Positions 36,990-46,757 of a stretch of 58,418 nt of DNA are shown piece by piece. Positions within the stretch are counted from its first letter, which is position 1. Each line of letters opens with the position of its first letter. This stretch comes from Candidatus Fermentithermobacillaceae bacterium. GTDB lineage: Bacteria; Bacillota; Sulfobacillia; Fermentithermobacillales; Fermentithermobacillaceae. The stretch covers positions 1-58,418 of the forward strand of contig JAAZEL010000046.1 in the NCBI GenBank assembly GCA_012512325.1. The letters run 5' to 3'. The position numbers and the translations under genes were made by a program. Under the pieces are notes generated by a model that saw only the letters and a program-made list of their open reading frames with translations, was not told where the DNA came from and ran no database searches.

Positions 36990-37637
36990 TTACCGCCCCA
37001 ATCTCCTGTTGAGCCCTTGCCACAGCTCCCTCACCCTGCTCTCGGTATCAGCCGGGCTGCCCGAGTTATCTATCACAACATCGGCACGGGCTAGCTTTTC
37101 TTCCATGTCCATCTGCGATCTAATCCTGCTCAAAGCCTCTTCCCTGGAGTAGCCGTCCCTTTGCCGGAGCCGCTGTATCTGAAGCTCCAAATCTATCGCC
37201 ACCACCCATATTTCATCGCAAATCTTGTCCAGCCCGACCTCAAACAAGAGGGGCACATCCAGCACCGCGCACATGGGGGTGCCTCTTTCGGCCGAGCTCC
37301 GGTCAAGTGCGTCCAGGATGTTGTGGATCTCACCTATTACATGGGGATGCACGATGGAGTTGATATCGGACAGCGCTTCCCTGTCGTTGAACACTATCCG
37401 CCCCAATGCCTTGCGGTCAAGAGTTCCGTCAGGGGCCACTATCCCTTCCCCGAACCTTTCCACCAGCTTCAGGAAGCCGGGAGTGCCCGGCCTGGTCACC
37501 TGGTGCGCTATCTTGTCCGCGTCGATGACATGTGCGCCCAACCGGCTCAGGTAACGGGAGACAGTGCTCTTACCTGTGGCTATGCCTCCGGTAAGCCCGA
37601 GGACGTATAGGTTTTGCCACCGATCGGGTTTACACAT
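36990..37637 (-). CDS. coaE: Dephospho-CoA kinase
   Basis: VLGLTGGIATGKSTVSRYLSRLGAHVIDADKIAHQV, RLRQRDGYSREEALSRI; overlaps the polA end. Confidence 0.95.
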   Translation of the reverse strand: MCKPDRWQNLYVLGLTGGIATGKSTVSRYLSRLGAHVIDADKIAHQVTRPGTPGFLKLVERFGEGIVAPDGTLDRKALGRIVFNDREALSDINSIVHPHVIGEIHNILDALDRSSAERGTPMCAVLDVPLLFEVGLDKICDEIWVVAIDLELQIQRLRQRDGYSREEALSRIRSQMDMEEKLARADVVIDNSGSPADTESRVRELWQGLNRRLGR

Positions 37638-40344
37638 GGGCCCAGCTTTCTCCAACGTCAATCTCAACCTTCAACGGCACCTTGAGCTCCATGACTCCTT
37701 CCATTTCCTCTTTGACCACTTGCACCATGCAGTCCTCTTCTTCAGGCGGAATCTCGAAAACCAACTCATCGTGAACCTGGAGAATGATCCTGGAAGCCAG
37801 CCCTTCGCGCATAATCCTCCTGTGCAGGCGGACCATGGCCAGCTTGATGAGGTCAGCGGCGCTTCCCTGGATGGGGGTGTTTATGGCCGTCCTCTCGGCA
37901 AACCCCCGCCTCGCCCTGTTCCGGGAGCGGATGTCAGGTATGGGCCTCCTCCTCCCCAGGATGGTGGTCACATACCCTGTCTGCCTGGCCTGTTCCACCA
38001 TTTCATCCATGTACCGCTTCACCATGGGGTACCTGCGGAAGTAGGCGTCAATGAATCCCCTGGCTTCCTCCCTTGAAACGCCTGTATTCCTGGCCAGCCC
38101 GAAGTCAGATATGCCGTAAATCACCCCGAAATTGACCGCCTTGGCCCTGTCTCTGAGTTCAGGCGTAACCCGGTCCATGGGGACTCCGAACATCTCTGAA
38201 GCAGTCGCCCTGTGAATGTCCTGATCCCGCCTGAAGGCTTCTACCATGGATTCGTCGCCTGACATGTGGGCCATCACCCTGAGTTCGATCTGGGAGTAGT
38301 CAGATGCCAGGAATAGCTTGCCCGGCGCCGGCATGAAGATCTCCCTGATTGCCCTCCCCGATTCGGTCCTTACAGGTATGTTCTGCAAGTTAGGCTCAGA
38401 GCTTGAAAGCCTGCCCGTGGCGGTGACGGTCTGATGGAAATTCGAGTGGATCCGGCCTGTAACCGGGTTGATCACGCTTTCCAGTGTATCCAGGTAAGTA
38501 GACTTCAACTTGGCGTAATGACGGTGTTGGAGAATCTTTTCGGGAAGAGGGTGGATTGAACTGAGAGTCATGAGCACCTCAGCATCGGTAGAGTACCCCG
38601 TCTTGGTCTTCTTGACCGGCGGCAGCTTCAGCTTTTCAAACAAGATGTAACTGAGCTGTTTGGGTGAACTGAGGTTAAACTCTTGTCCGGCGATTTCATA
38701 GATCTCCCGTTCCAGTGCATCCATTGTTTGGGCAAACCGATCCCTGAGTGCCTGGCCTTTGGGGAGATCTACGGCGATTCCCATGGCTTCCATGGCGCCC
38801 AGCACCTCGATCATGGGAAACTCCACATCCCGGGCTAACGTCCAAAGGCCGTTCCGCTCCAGGTCTGTTCTCATTTCATCTGCCAGTCTCAGGGCAAAGT
38901 ACGCCCCCTGAGCCAGGTGGGCCATGTGAGCTCTTGCGGCATCATCACCTAACCTCAGATCCTTGGGCAGATCGTCAATGCTTTGAGGCATGTCCCCACC
39001 CAGATAACCATTGACCAGGGCGTCGAGCTTGTAGCTTGTACGAGTGGGATCCAGCAAGTACGCCCCAACCATGGCGTCAAACCCAAGGCCCTTGAGAAAT
39101 ATGCCTCTATGGAAACCCAGGGTGTAAAGCCACTTGAGATCGAAACCGAACTTCTTGACCTCAGGATCCTGCAGGACAGGTCCGAGGTACTTCCACATAA
39201 GGTCCTGGTAAGCGTCTGAACAAGCCAAATCCCCTGAGCGGAAATCGATCAGATAGGGGCGATCACCCGCTGAAATCCCCAAAAGCCGCGGCCATGAGAA
39301 CTCACGGATTACATGGGTATGGACGCCGGTGGTAATCCCGCCTGGGCCCGCGTACACCGACATATACCCTGATTGTCCTATCCGTTCCGCAAGGTCTCTG
39401 AGCCTTTGCTCCGTATCTATGAGCTCATATGTGTCCGACATCCCGCCTGAAACCGATGCCTGCGCGTCTTGTTGTTCAAACCTGTCAAGCCTTCTCAGCA
39501 AGCTTTGAAACTCCATTGAGTTAAAGAACTCACGGGCCTTTTCAACGTCAGGTCCTTCCCACTTAGCGTCTCCCACGTCAACGTGGCACGGGGCGTCGCA
39601 GTCGATGGCGGCCAACCGTTTGGACAAAAGCGCTTCCTCCTGATGCTCTTTGAGCAGTCTCTGAACCCTTGAAGGGGAGACTTTAGCTATGTTGACGAAG
39701 ATCTGCTCTATGTCGTCGTATTGGTTGAGGAGATTGATTGCGGTCTTGGCGCCTATCCCTTTCACCCCTGGGATGTTGTCAGACTGGTCGCCGGCAAGCC
39801 CCTTGAAATCGGGGATCTGCTCGGGCCATACTCCCATGTCCTCTTTGACCCCGCCCCTGTCGTATTGCTTGGACTGACTGATCCCTCTGACAAAAAGGAT
39901 GGCTTCCCGTCCCTCGCCCACCAGCTGGAGACAATCCTTGTCGCCTGAAAGGATGAGCACTTCGAAGCCTTCTCCGCTGTACTTGCACGCCAAGGTGCCT
40001 ATTATGTCGTCGGCTTCATACCCGGGAAGTTCAACGCAAGATATGCGCAGCACTGAAAGGGCTTCTTTCAGCATGGGCAGCTGCACCTTGAATTCGTCCG
40101 GACTGGGCTTCCGGGTAGCCTTATACGCTTCGAACTCAGCATGCCTAAACGTGGGCGATGGATGGTCGAAAGCACAGATGATGTAATCAGGCTGTCTCTC
40201 GTCGATAAGGCGGAAAAGCATGGCAAGGAATCCGTACACGGCGTTGGTCGGCACACCTTTACTCGTAGAAAGGGGGGGGAGTGCGTAAAAGGCCCGGTTG
40301 GCTAGGGAGTTGGCATCTACCAGCAGAAGTCGTCGGCCACCCAT
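37630..40344 (-). CDS. polA: DNA polymerase I
   Basis: LLLVDANSLANRAFYALPPL (5' nuclease), LFLASDYSQIELRVMAHMSGD, RAKAVNFGVIYGISDFGLA, ILQVHDELVFE. Confidence 0.97.
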   Translation of the reverse strand: MGGRRLLLVDANSLANRAFYALPPLSTSKGVPTNAVYGFLAMLFRLIDERQPDYIICAFDHPSPTFRHAEFEAYKATRKPSPDEFKVQLPMLKEALSVLRISCVELPGYEADDIIGTLACKYSGEGFEVLILSGDKDCLQLVGEGREAILFVRGISQSKQYDRGGVKEDMGVWPEQIPDFKGLAGDQSDNIPGVKGIGAKTAINLLNQYDDIEQIFVNIAKVSPSRVQRLLKEHQEEALLSKRLAAIDCDAPCHVDVGDAKWEGPDVEKAREFFNSMEFQSLLRRLDRFEQQDAQASVSGGMSDTYELIDTEQRLRDLAERIGQSGYMSVYAGPGGITTGVHTHVIREFSWPRLLGISAGDRPYLIDFRSGDLACSDAYQDLMWKYLGPVLQDPEVKKFGFDLKWLYTLGFHRGIFLKGLGFDAMVGAYLLDPTRTSYKLDALVNGYLGGDMPQSIDDLPKDLRLGDDAARAHMAHLAQGAYFALRLADEMRTDLERNGLWTLARDVEFPMIEVLGAMEAMGIAVDLPKGQALRDRFAQTMDALEREIYEIAGQEFNLSSPKQLSYILFEKLKLPPVKKTKTGYSTDAEVLMTLSSIHPLPEKILQHRHYAKLKSTYLDTLESVINPVTGRIHSNFHQTVTATGRLSSSEPNLQNIPVRTESGRAIREIFMPAPGKLFLASDYSQIELRVMAHMSGDESMVEAFRRDQDIHRATASEMFGVPMDRVTPELRDRAKAVNFGVIYGISDFGLARNTGVSREEARGFIDAYFRRYPMVKRYMDEMVEQARQTGYVTTILGRRRPIPDIRSRNRARRGFAERTAINTPIQGSAADLIKLAMVRLHRRIMREGLASRIILQVHDELVFEIPPEEEDCMVQVVKEEMEGVMELKVPLKVEIDVGESWAHV

Positions 40345-40461
40345 TTCGCTGTCACCCCTCAGTAGTATTTACAGTATCAGTATATTGGTCCTCGGACGGC
40401 TTGGCAATTTAAACGCCCGGGGGTGCCCCTGCCAGGGGTCGGAATTTTTCCTGTAAAGCAA

Positions 40462-40506
40462 GGCCGCCCGTCGTTCAACGGGCGGCCGACCACTAACTAA
40501 GTGGTC
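40462..40506 (-). terminator. Two abutting perfect hairpins downstream of the anti-sigma gene
   Basis: GGCCGCCCGT-cgttca-ACGGGCGGCC (40462-40487) and GACCACT-aacta-AGTGGTC (40488-40506). Confidence 0.65.
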
Positions 40507-40561
40507 TACAAGAGGCATACGCTATTCTGCTTAATTATGCGATTTCTCTTGGCAGGTTAAC

Positions 40562-41800
40562 TTACCCATTGCCTGGCTTACGCATTACCCTTCGCACCAG
40601 GAAGAACCCTGCGACCAGCAGGATAGCTGCAGGAGCCACCCGGGCGAGGAACATAGCCAGGTCTTGCCATGCCTCCACAAAGGCCTTCCAAATCTTGCCC
40701 CAATATGACGGGGAGCTCCTCCGAGAACCTTCTTCTGCAATGTTCACTGACAGGAAGGACATGGCAGACGATTTTTCCAGCACATTCTGCTTGCCCTTCA
40801 AGGTCTCTATCTCGGTCCTTACCCGGGCCAGTTCACCCTCGACCTGCAGAAGTTCCCCTACGGTATTGGCATTCCCCATGATCTGCAGGAGCCTCTGTTC
40901 CTGCTGTACCTTGTGCTTGATCCGGGCCTCTAAGTCCACGTATTGCTCAGTGACGTCCTGTTCAGCTATGTCTTCTTGGGTAACCCTTCCCAGGACCGAT
41001 ATCTCATCAATGGCAAGATCCAGATGCTCAGAAGGCACCCTGGCCGTCATGTAGAATGCCGTGGACCGCTGGCTGCCTTCAGCGACAGACATGGAAGACG
41101 ATTCCACATATCCCTGATAAGAACGGACTATGTGGATGGCTTGCCTGGATACGTCATCGACGCCTCCCTGGCTGACTTCCAGGGTCAATCTCGCCCTCCT
41201 TATGAGCTTCCTTTCGATACCGGCGGTAGCGGCATCGGTAAAGTAATCTTCCCCGGACCACTCTGCGCCGCTTTCACCTGAACGCTGGATAGCTTCACCT
41301 TCAACGCCTGAAGGCATTTCAGCCATCCCAAAAAACTGTTCGCCTTCAAGGCCGGGAACACCCATGCTCCGATCAGCCTCTCCCTTAGAAGTCAATGGGG
41401 CATCATAACGCCTTGCCCAGAACAACGTGCCTGCCGACGACAGTATCATAATCACCAGACAGGCAGCCAAGGCCAAAGCAACCCTCCTGAAGCCGCCACG
41501 GCGCAAGGAAGGCAGCTTCCAACGGAGCCGGCCCGGCTTAGGCGAAGTCTCAAGCTCTTCCACCTCAGCTTGGGCCGCCTGCGCACCGGCCACGGCTCCC
41601 ATAATCCTGGCATGCAACTCAGGCGGAGGCTCAAGTACCGGGAGGGACTGGAGAGCAGACTTAACCTGCCGTAGCTCCTCCAATACCGCATTGCAATGCC
41701 TACATGTCTGCAAATGAGCTTCCACAAGGCCATGAGCTTCGGGATCAAGTTCGTCGTCCAAGTATGAAGACAGAAGTTCAGCAACTTCACGGCAAGTCAC
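40562..41800 (-). CDS. Anti-sigma factor: zf-HC2 domain + TM + DUF4349
   Basis: MTCREVAELLSSYLDDELDPEAHGLVEAHLQTCRHCNAVL (zf-HC2), TM, then RRARLTLEVSQGGVDDVSRQAIHIVRSYQGYVESSSM (DUF4349-like) and a C-terminal TM. Confidence 0.88.
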   Translation of the reverse strand: MTCREVAELLSSYLDDELDPEAHGLVEAHLQTCRHCNAVLEELRQVKSALQSLPVLEPPPELHARIMGAVAGAQAAQAEVEELETSPKPGRLRWKLPSLRRGGFRRVALALAACLVIMILSSAGTLFWARRYDAPLTSKGEADRSMGVPGLEGEQFFGMAEMPSGVEGEAIQRSGESGAEWSGEDYFTDAATAGIERKLIRRARLTLEVSQGGVDDVSRQAIHIVRSYQGYVESSSMSVAEGSQRSTAFYMTARVPSEHLDLAIDEISVLGRVTQEDIAEQDVTEQYVDLEARIKHKVQQEQRLLQIMGNANTVGELLQVEGELARVRTEIETLKGKQNVLEKSSAMSFLSVNIAEEGSRRSSPSYWGKIWKAFVEAWQDLAMFLARVAPAAILLVAGFFLVRRVMRKPGNG

Positions 41801-42414
41801 GCTTCATCCCTCCTTCCGTCCTGTTTGACGTAAGATGGAAGGATTTGTTCCGCAGCTATCAATTTTCTTAAAATATTCCTTGCCCTGTGGATCCGGGACT
41901 TAACCGTACCCAGGGATGTATCGAGGATTTCGGCAATTTCCTGGTACGAATAACCCTGCACGTCACATAAAATCAACACCGCCCGGTAATGTGGTTCCAA
42001 GTCGTCCAGGATGGCAAAGAGCTTTTCCCCCAGAAACTTGGCCTCGACAAGGTCTTCAGTGCTGTCTACCGGATCTTCCACCTGCCTTTGAACTTCTGAG
42101 TCGGAGAACTCCACCGGGGCATCGAGGGAATATACCTGGGCCTTCTTGCGCCTGCGCAAATGATCCAGGGAAGCGTTCATGCATATCCTATAGATCCAGG
42201 TGGAAAACTTGCTGTCCCCCCTGAAACCGGGCAAGGCTTGGTGGGCCTTAAGGAACACTTCCTGCACTATGTCCATGGCATCTTCACTGTCGGATACCAT
42301 GCGCAAGGCAACGTTATACAGTTTGGTTTCATATGCCCTTACAAGAGCCTCAAAAGCAGATAGATCGCCTCTTGACGCCCTTTCAACCAGAGCCTCTTCA
42401 TTTTGCAAAGCCAC
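41797..42414 (-). CDS. ECF-type RNA polymerase sigma factor (SigW-like)
   Basis: AFEALVRAYETKLYNVALRMVSDSEDAMDIVQEVFLKAHQAL, DVQGYSYQEIAEILDTSLGTVKSRIHRARNILRKL; overlaps the anti-sigma start. Confidence 0.96.
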   Translation of the reverse strand: MALQNEEALVERASRGDLSAFEALVRAYETKLYNVALRMVSDSEDAMDIVQEVFLKAHQALPGFRGDSKFSTWIYRICMNASLDHLRRRKKAQVYSLDAPVEFSDSEVQRQVEDPVDSTEDLVEAKFLGEKLFAILDDLEPHYRAVLILCDVQGYSYQEIAEILDTSLGTVKSRIHRARNILRKLIAAEQILPSYVKQDGRRDEA

Positions 42415-42435
42415 CGGTTTCCCCCCCCGGTATTA

Positions 42436-44286
42436 CTATTCCTTCTCAGCCTTCCGGCACAGCCCGAGTTCCTTAAGCTGCTCATCTGACACTTGGGACG
42501 GTGCACCTGTCAACAGGCATGTTCCCTTGGCGGTCTTGGGAAATGCAATCACGTCCCTTATGGTGCTTGCTCCCACCATCACCATCAAGAGCCTGTCGAG
42601 CCCGAAGGCGATCCCGCAATGGGGAGGCGCCCCGTACTCAAAGGCTTCCAGGAGAAAACCGAACTTCTCCTCGACTTCTTCGGCCGAGAGGCCGAGAAGC
42701 CTGAACATCTTGTCCTGAAGTTCCCTTTGATGTATACGTACGGAACCTGAGCCCAGTTCCACTCCGTTCAACACCAAGTCGTAAGCCCGTGCCCGCATCC
42801 GGGCTTTGTCTGTATCATCGTCAGATTCAAGCAAGTGTGCGTGCCTGGCAACAGGGCTGGTAAACGGATGGTGAGCCGCCTGCCAACGGGAATCCTCTTC
42901 GTTTCTTTCCAGAAGCGGGAACTCTGTGACCCACAAGAACTCATACTTGTCTTCCGGTATCAGTCCCAGCTTCTCCCCCAGAGTCAGACGGATCCTGCCC
43001 AAGGCCGTCACAGCCACCTCAAACGGGCCTGCGACTATCAGTACCAGGTCCCCTTCCTTGGCGCCGGCAGCCTGTGCAATGCCGGCCACCTCTTCATCTG
43101 ACAGGTGCTTTCGCACAGGGGACTTGGCTCCGCCCCCGGGAAGATAGGCCAGATGTATGAGGCCAGCAGCCCCAAACTCCTTAGCCTGCGCGGTAAGTAA
43201 ATCAAGTTCCTGCCTGGACATGCCTGCACATCCAGGGGCGCAGATGGCCCTCACCGTACCCTTGAGTTCAACTGTATTCCTGAACACCAGGAAGCCCGAT
43301 TCCCGCACCACACCGGTGATGTCGTGTATTTCCATCCCGAAGCGCGTATCGGGCTTGTCAGTGCCGTACCGCTCCATGGCCTCATCCCGCGTCATCCTGG
43401 GGAAAGGCAATCCGATTTCAACACCCAGGACTTCATTCCACAGGTGTTGCATCATCCCTTCCATGAGGGCAAACAACCGGTCCTCGTTTGCAAAGGACAC
43501 TTCGATGTCGATCTGGGTGAATTCAGGCTGCCTGTCAGCCCTAAGATCCTCGTCCCTGTAGCAACGGGCCAGCTGGAAATACTTGTCCACTCCCGAAACC
43601 ATGAGAAGCTGCTTGAACAGCTGGGGCGACTGGGCCAGGGCAAAAAAACTGCCCGGTTCCAACCTTGAAGGAACAAGGTAATCCCTGGCGCCTTCAGGAG
43701 TGCTCTTTGTCATGGTAGGCGTTTCTACCTCCCAAAACCCTTTCCGGGACAGGTAGTTCCTTATTGCCAACGTTGCCTTGTGCCTTAGCTCAAGGTTCCT
43801 GAGCATGGGCAACCTTCTGAGGTCGAGATACCTGTATCTCATCCTCAGCCCCTCGTCAGGCTCGGCTTCATCGCGGATTACGAAAGGAGGCGTCTTGGCC
43901 CTGTTGAACACCTTGATGTCATCGGCCATGACTTCAATCATGCCTGTGGGAGAATTCGGGTTTTCGGTGCCCGGCGCCCGCTTTACCACAGTGCCTGACA
44001 CGCACAGCACATATTCTGAACGCACTTTCTTGGCAAGCTTGAAACTCTCAGGGGTTCTGTTGTGATCCGTTACCACCTGCACCATGCCCGTGCGATCCCG
44101 GAGATCGATGAAAATCAGTTCGCCCAGGTCCCTCTGGCGGTTAACCCATCCCATGAGCACCACCTTGGAACCGGCATCTTTCTCCCTGAGTTCGCCACAG
44201 TAGCAAGTACGGCCCTGGCCTTCATAGCCGGATACTGCAACTGGCGGTGTTGCGTTTGTGAGTTTTTCTCCTTCAGCTGCTGCCAC
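42436..44286 (-). CDS. aspS: Aspartate--tRNA ligase
   Basis: LMGWVNRQRDLGELIFIDLRDRTGMVQVV, RYRDEDLRADRQPEFTQIDIE, GIAFGLDRLLMVMVGASTIRDVIAFPK. Confidence 0.97.
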   Translation of the reverse strand: MAAAEGEKLTNATPPVAVSGYEGQGRTCYCGELREKDAGSKVVLMGWVNRQRDLGELIFIDLRDRTGMVQVVTDHNRTPESFKLAKKVRSEYVLCVSGTVVKRAPGTENPNSPTGMIEVMADDIKVFNRAKTPPFVIRDEAEPDEGLRMRYRYLDLRRLPMLRNLELRHKATLAIRNYLSRKGFWEVETPTMTKSTPEGARDYLVPSRLEPGSFFALAQSPQLFKQLLMVSGVDKYFQLARCYRDEDLRADRQPEFTQIDIEVSFANEDRLFALMEGMMQHLWNEVLGVEIGLPFPRMTRDEAMERYGTDKPDTRFGMEIHDITGVVRESGFLVFRNTVELKGTVRAICAPGCAGMSRQELDLLTAQAKEFGAAGLIHLAYLPGGGAKSPVRKHLSDEEVAGIAQAAGAKEGDLVLIVAGPFEVAVTALGRIRLTLGEKLGLIPEDKYEFLWVTEFPLLERNEEDSRWQAAHHPFTSPVARHAHLLESDDDTDKARMRARAYDLVLNGVELGSGSVRIHQRELQDKMFRLLGLSAEEVEEKFGFLLEAFEYGAPPHCGIAFGLDRLLMVMVGASTIRDVIAFPKTAKGTCLLTGAPSQVSDEQLKELGLCRKAEKE

Positions 44287-45553
44287 CTGAGACTTCCTCC
44301 TTTAAGAAATCTACCACCTGTCCGGTCGGAACCTGCTTCTGCCATCCGTGTTCCATGGACCTTATTGTCACAAGACCTTGCCTGACTTCTTCCTCTCCGA
44401 GTATCGCAACATACCTGGCATTCAGCCTGTCGGCATGTTTCATCTGCGCCTTCACGCTTCTCCCAAGAGCGTCGAAGTCGCCGGAAATCCCGGCTCGGCG
44501 CAAGTCAACGAGGAGCTTGAAGCCTGCCTCGGGAATACGTCTATCTTCACTGTCAGGGAAAAGCACAAAACAATCAATGGATACCTCTGGCATCAACGGC
44601 CTTTCGCCCTTCTCCGCCGCCAGAATCAGCCTCTCAACACCCGCGGCAAACCCCACTCCGGGGCACGGTTTGCCGCCCAGTTCCTCAACGAGCCCATCGT
44701 AGCGCCCTCCGGCGATGACGGTATCCTGGGCTCCAAGGGGAGGCCACTTGAGTTCGAACACCGTCTTCGTGTAGTAGTCCAGCCCCCTGACCAGGGTTGG
44801 ATCCACGGCGTACTCAATTCCGAGGGATGTCAGTATCTCTTGAAGGGCCGCCCAATGTCTACGGCAATCATCGCACAGGTGATCCTGCATCAAGGGAACG
44901 TCCGCCACGGCTTCCCGGCACCCTTGGTTCTTGCAATCCAGAATCCTGAGGGGGTTGACCTCAAGCCTCTCCCGGCAATCCTGGCACAGCTCACCCGCCC
45001 TGTCCGAAACGTGCTTGAGGAAATCCTCCCTGTAAGCCTTTCGGCATTCAGGGCACCCGATGGTGTTGATATACAGTGTGGTGCCTGTAAGGCCCAGTTC
45101 CTCCGCTATCCTCACCCCAAGGAGGATCACTTCCGCATCTGAGTAAGCAGAGGGCGAACCCAGTATTTCCACGCCATACTGTACAAACTCCCTGTACCGG
45201 CCTGCCTGGGGTTTTTCGTAGCGGAACATGGAACCCAGGTAGAACAGTTTTCTCGGCAAAGGGCCTCCGGCAAGCCCGCGTTCCAAGAACGCCCTGGCAA
45301 CAGGGGCGGTGCCTTCAGGCCTGAGGGTCAGATCCCTGCCTCCCTTGTCCTTGAATGTGTACATCTCTTTGCGGACAATGTCAGTGGCCTCCCCCACCGC
45401 CCTTGCGAACAGTTCGGTGTGTTCGAACATGGGAGTCCTGATCTCCTCAAAGTTGTAAATCTTAGAGAGCCGTCTAAGGAGCGCTTCGATATATGCCCAC
45501 TTGTGCGACTCGGGAGGCAAGATATCATTGGTGCCCCGAGGTGCTCTAAGCAT
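44273..45553 (-). CDS. hisS: Histidine--tRNA ligase
   Basis: LRAPRGTNDILPPES, LTLRPEGTAPVARAFLE, FRYEKPQAGRYREFVQYGVEILG, VRGLDYYTKTVFE. Confidence 0.97.
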   Translation of the reverse strand: MLRAPRGTNDILPPESHKWAYIEALLRRLSKIYNFEEIRTPMFEHTELFARAVGEATDIVRKEMYTFKDKGGRDLTLRPEGTAPVARAFLERGLAGGPLPRKLFYLGSMFRYEKPQAGRYREFVQYGVEILGSPSAYSDAEVILLGVRIAEELGLTGTTLYINTIGCPECRKAYREDFLKHVSDRAGELCQDCRERLEVNPLRILDCKNQGCREAVADVPLMQDHLCDDCRRHWAALQEILTSLGIEYAVDPTLVRGLDYYTKTVFELKWPPLGAQDTVIAGGRYDGLVEELGGKPCPGVGFAAGVERLILAAEKGERPLMPEVSIDCFVLFPDSEDRRIPEAGFKLLVDLRRAGISGDFDALGRSVKAQMKHADRLNARYVAILGEEEVRQGLVTIRSMEHGWQKQVPTGQVVDFLKEEVSGGSS

Positions 45554-45600
45554 TGCTACCCCTCCCAGGGATTTTGTTTGTTCATCTAAGATACCATACT

Positions 45601-46272
45601 TTAGAACAAAAAGGGGTTTTCTGTGCGTTCCCTTCCCACGGTGGTAGGTTCACCGTGGCCCGGATATATAACGGTATCGTCGGGTAGGATCAAAACCTTA
45701 TTGCGGATGCTGTCAAGGAGCTGTCCGGTGTCGCCGCCCGGAAGATCCGTCCTGCCCACGCTCACGCTGAAGATGAGGTCTCCTGAGAAGAGCACTCCCG
45801 GTACCCGGCGCCCGGAGTCCCCGCTCCCAGGCCGGTACAGGCATACGGAGCCAGGGCTGTGCCCCGGTGTCCCCAGCACTTGAAGGCCGGTATTCCCGAA
45901 GGTGATCACGTCCCCTTCCTTCACGAAGCCGACCTCTTTTGGCCGAATCATTGTTTCATTACCGGGAAATGCCCTCATCCAACCCGGATCCTCCAGAAAA
46001 ACGCTGTCAGCCTTAGAGATCAGCACGGGGACCGGCTTCTTGGCCTGGATAAACCCAGTTTCAAGGAAATGGTCGATATGGCCGTGGGTAATCACGATGT
46101 ACCGAAGGTCAAGCCCCCGGCTGTCGATGAAATCCAGGATTTCCTGGCCGTTCCCGCCAGGATCTATCGCCACGGCTTTCCCTGACCCTTCATCTTCTGC
46201 AACGTAGCAGTTTGTCTGCAGCAAGCCCACCACGAGCGTGTGTACCTTCACCGGCAACCCGCCTTTCATCAT
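45601..46272 (-). CDS. MBL-fold metallo-hydrolase (glyoxalase II-like)
   Basis: VVGLLQTNCYVAEDE, IVITHGHIDHFLETG, LGTPGHSPGSVCLY, FSGDLIFSVSVGRTDLPGG, VIYPGHGEPTTVGRE. Confidence 0.93.
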   Translation of the reverse strand: MMKGGLPVKVHTLVVGLLQTNCYVAEDEGSGKAVAIDPGGNGQEILDFIDSRGLDLRYIVITHGHIDHFLETGFIQAKKPVPVLISKADSVFLEDPGWMRAFPGNETMIRPKEVGFVKEGDVITFGNTGLQVLGTPGHSPGSVCLYRPGSGDSGRRVPGVLFSGDLIFSVSVGRTDLPGGDTGQLLDSIRNKVLILPDDTVIYPGHGEPTTVGRERTENPFLF

Positions 46273-46304
46273 GGAATCAACCTAAACCGCCAGGCGTATC
46301 CAGG

Positions 46305-46754
46305 TCAAAACTCCTTCTCGCTTGAAATCAATATGGTAACAGGCCCGTCGTTGACCAGTTCCACTTGCATGTATGCCCCGAAAACCCCCGTCTTGACGGT
46401 CAAGCCCATGCGCTGCAATTCCTCTACCACTTTCAGGTACAAGTGCTCACCCTTTTCAGGGGGAGCGGCTTGGTCAAAACCGGGCCGCTTGCCCTTCTTG
46501 ACGTCACCGTACAGGGTAAACTGGGACACCACAAGGACCTCCCCGGAAACATCCAGAAGAGATAGGTTCATCTTGCCTTCCTCGTCAGGGAACACCCTGA
46601 GGCCGGCAAGCTTGCCCGCCATATATGACACATCTTTTTCAGTGTCGTTTTTCCCCACGCCTAAAAGCACAAGGGCCCCCGGGCCGATGGCTGAGACTTC
46701 CGCACCATCCACTACCACTCTTGCGCTTCTCACCCGTTGGAATACAGCCCGCAC
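46305..46754 (-). CDS. dtd: D-aminoacyl-tRNA deacylase
   Basis: [57 protein letters not shown]. Confidence 0.96.
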   Translation of the reverse strand: MRAVFQRVRSARVVVDGAEVSAIGPGALVLLGVGKNDTEKDVSYMAGKLAGLRVFPDEEGKMNLSLLDVSGEVLVVSQFTLYGDVKKGKRPGFDQAAPPEKGEHLYLKVVEELQRMGLTVKTGVFGAYMQVELVNDGPVTILISSEKEF

Positions 46755-46757
46755 ATC

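Noticed and set aside
37637-37667. N-terminal extension of coaE overlapping polA by 38 nt
   Set aside because: The in-frame ATG at 37637 gives a normal CoaE N-terminus; the extension is probably not translated.
44348-45142. 264-aa plus-strand ORF opposite hisS
   Set aside because: Antisense shadow of hisS.
45554-45600. Possible T-box leader upstream of hisS
   Set aside because: Only about 46 bp separate hisS from the MBL gene; too short for a T-box.
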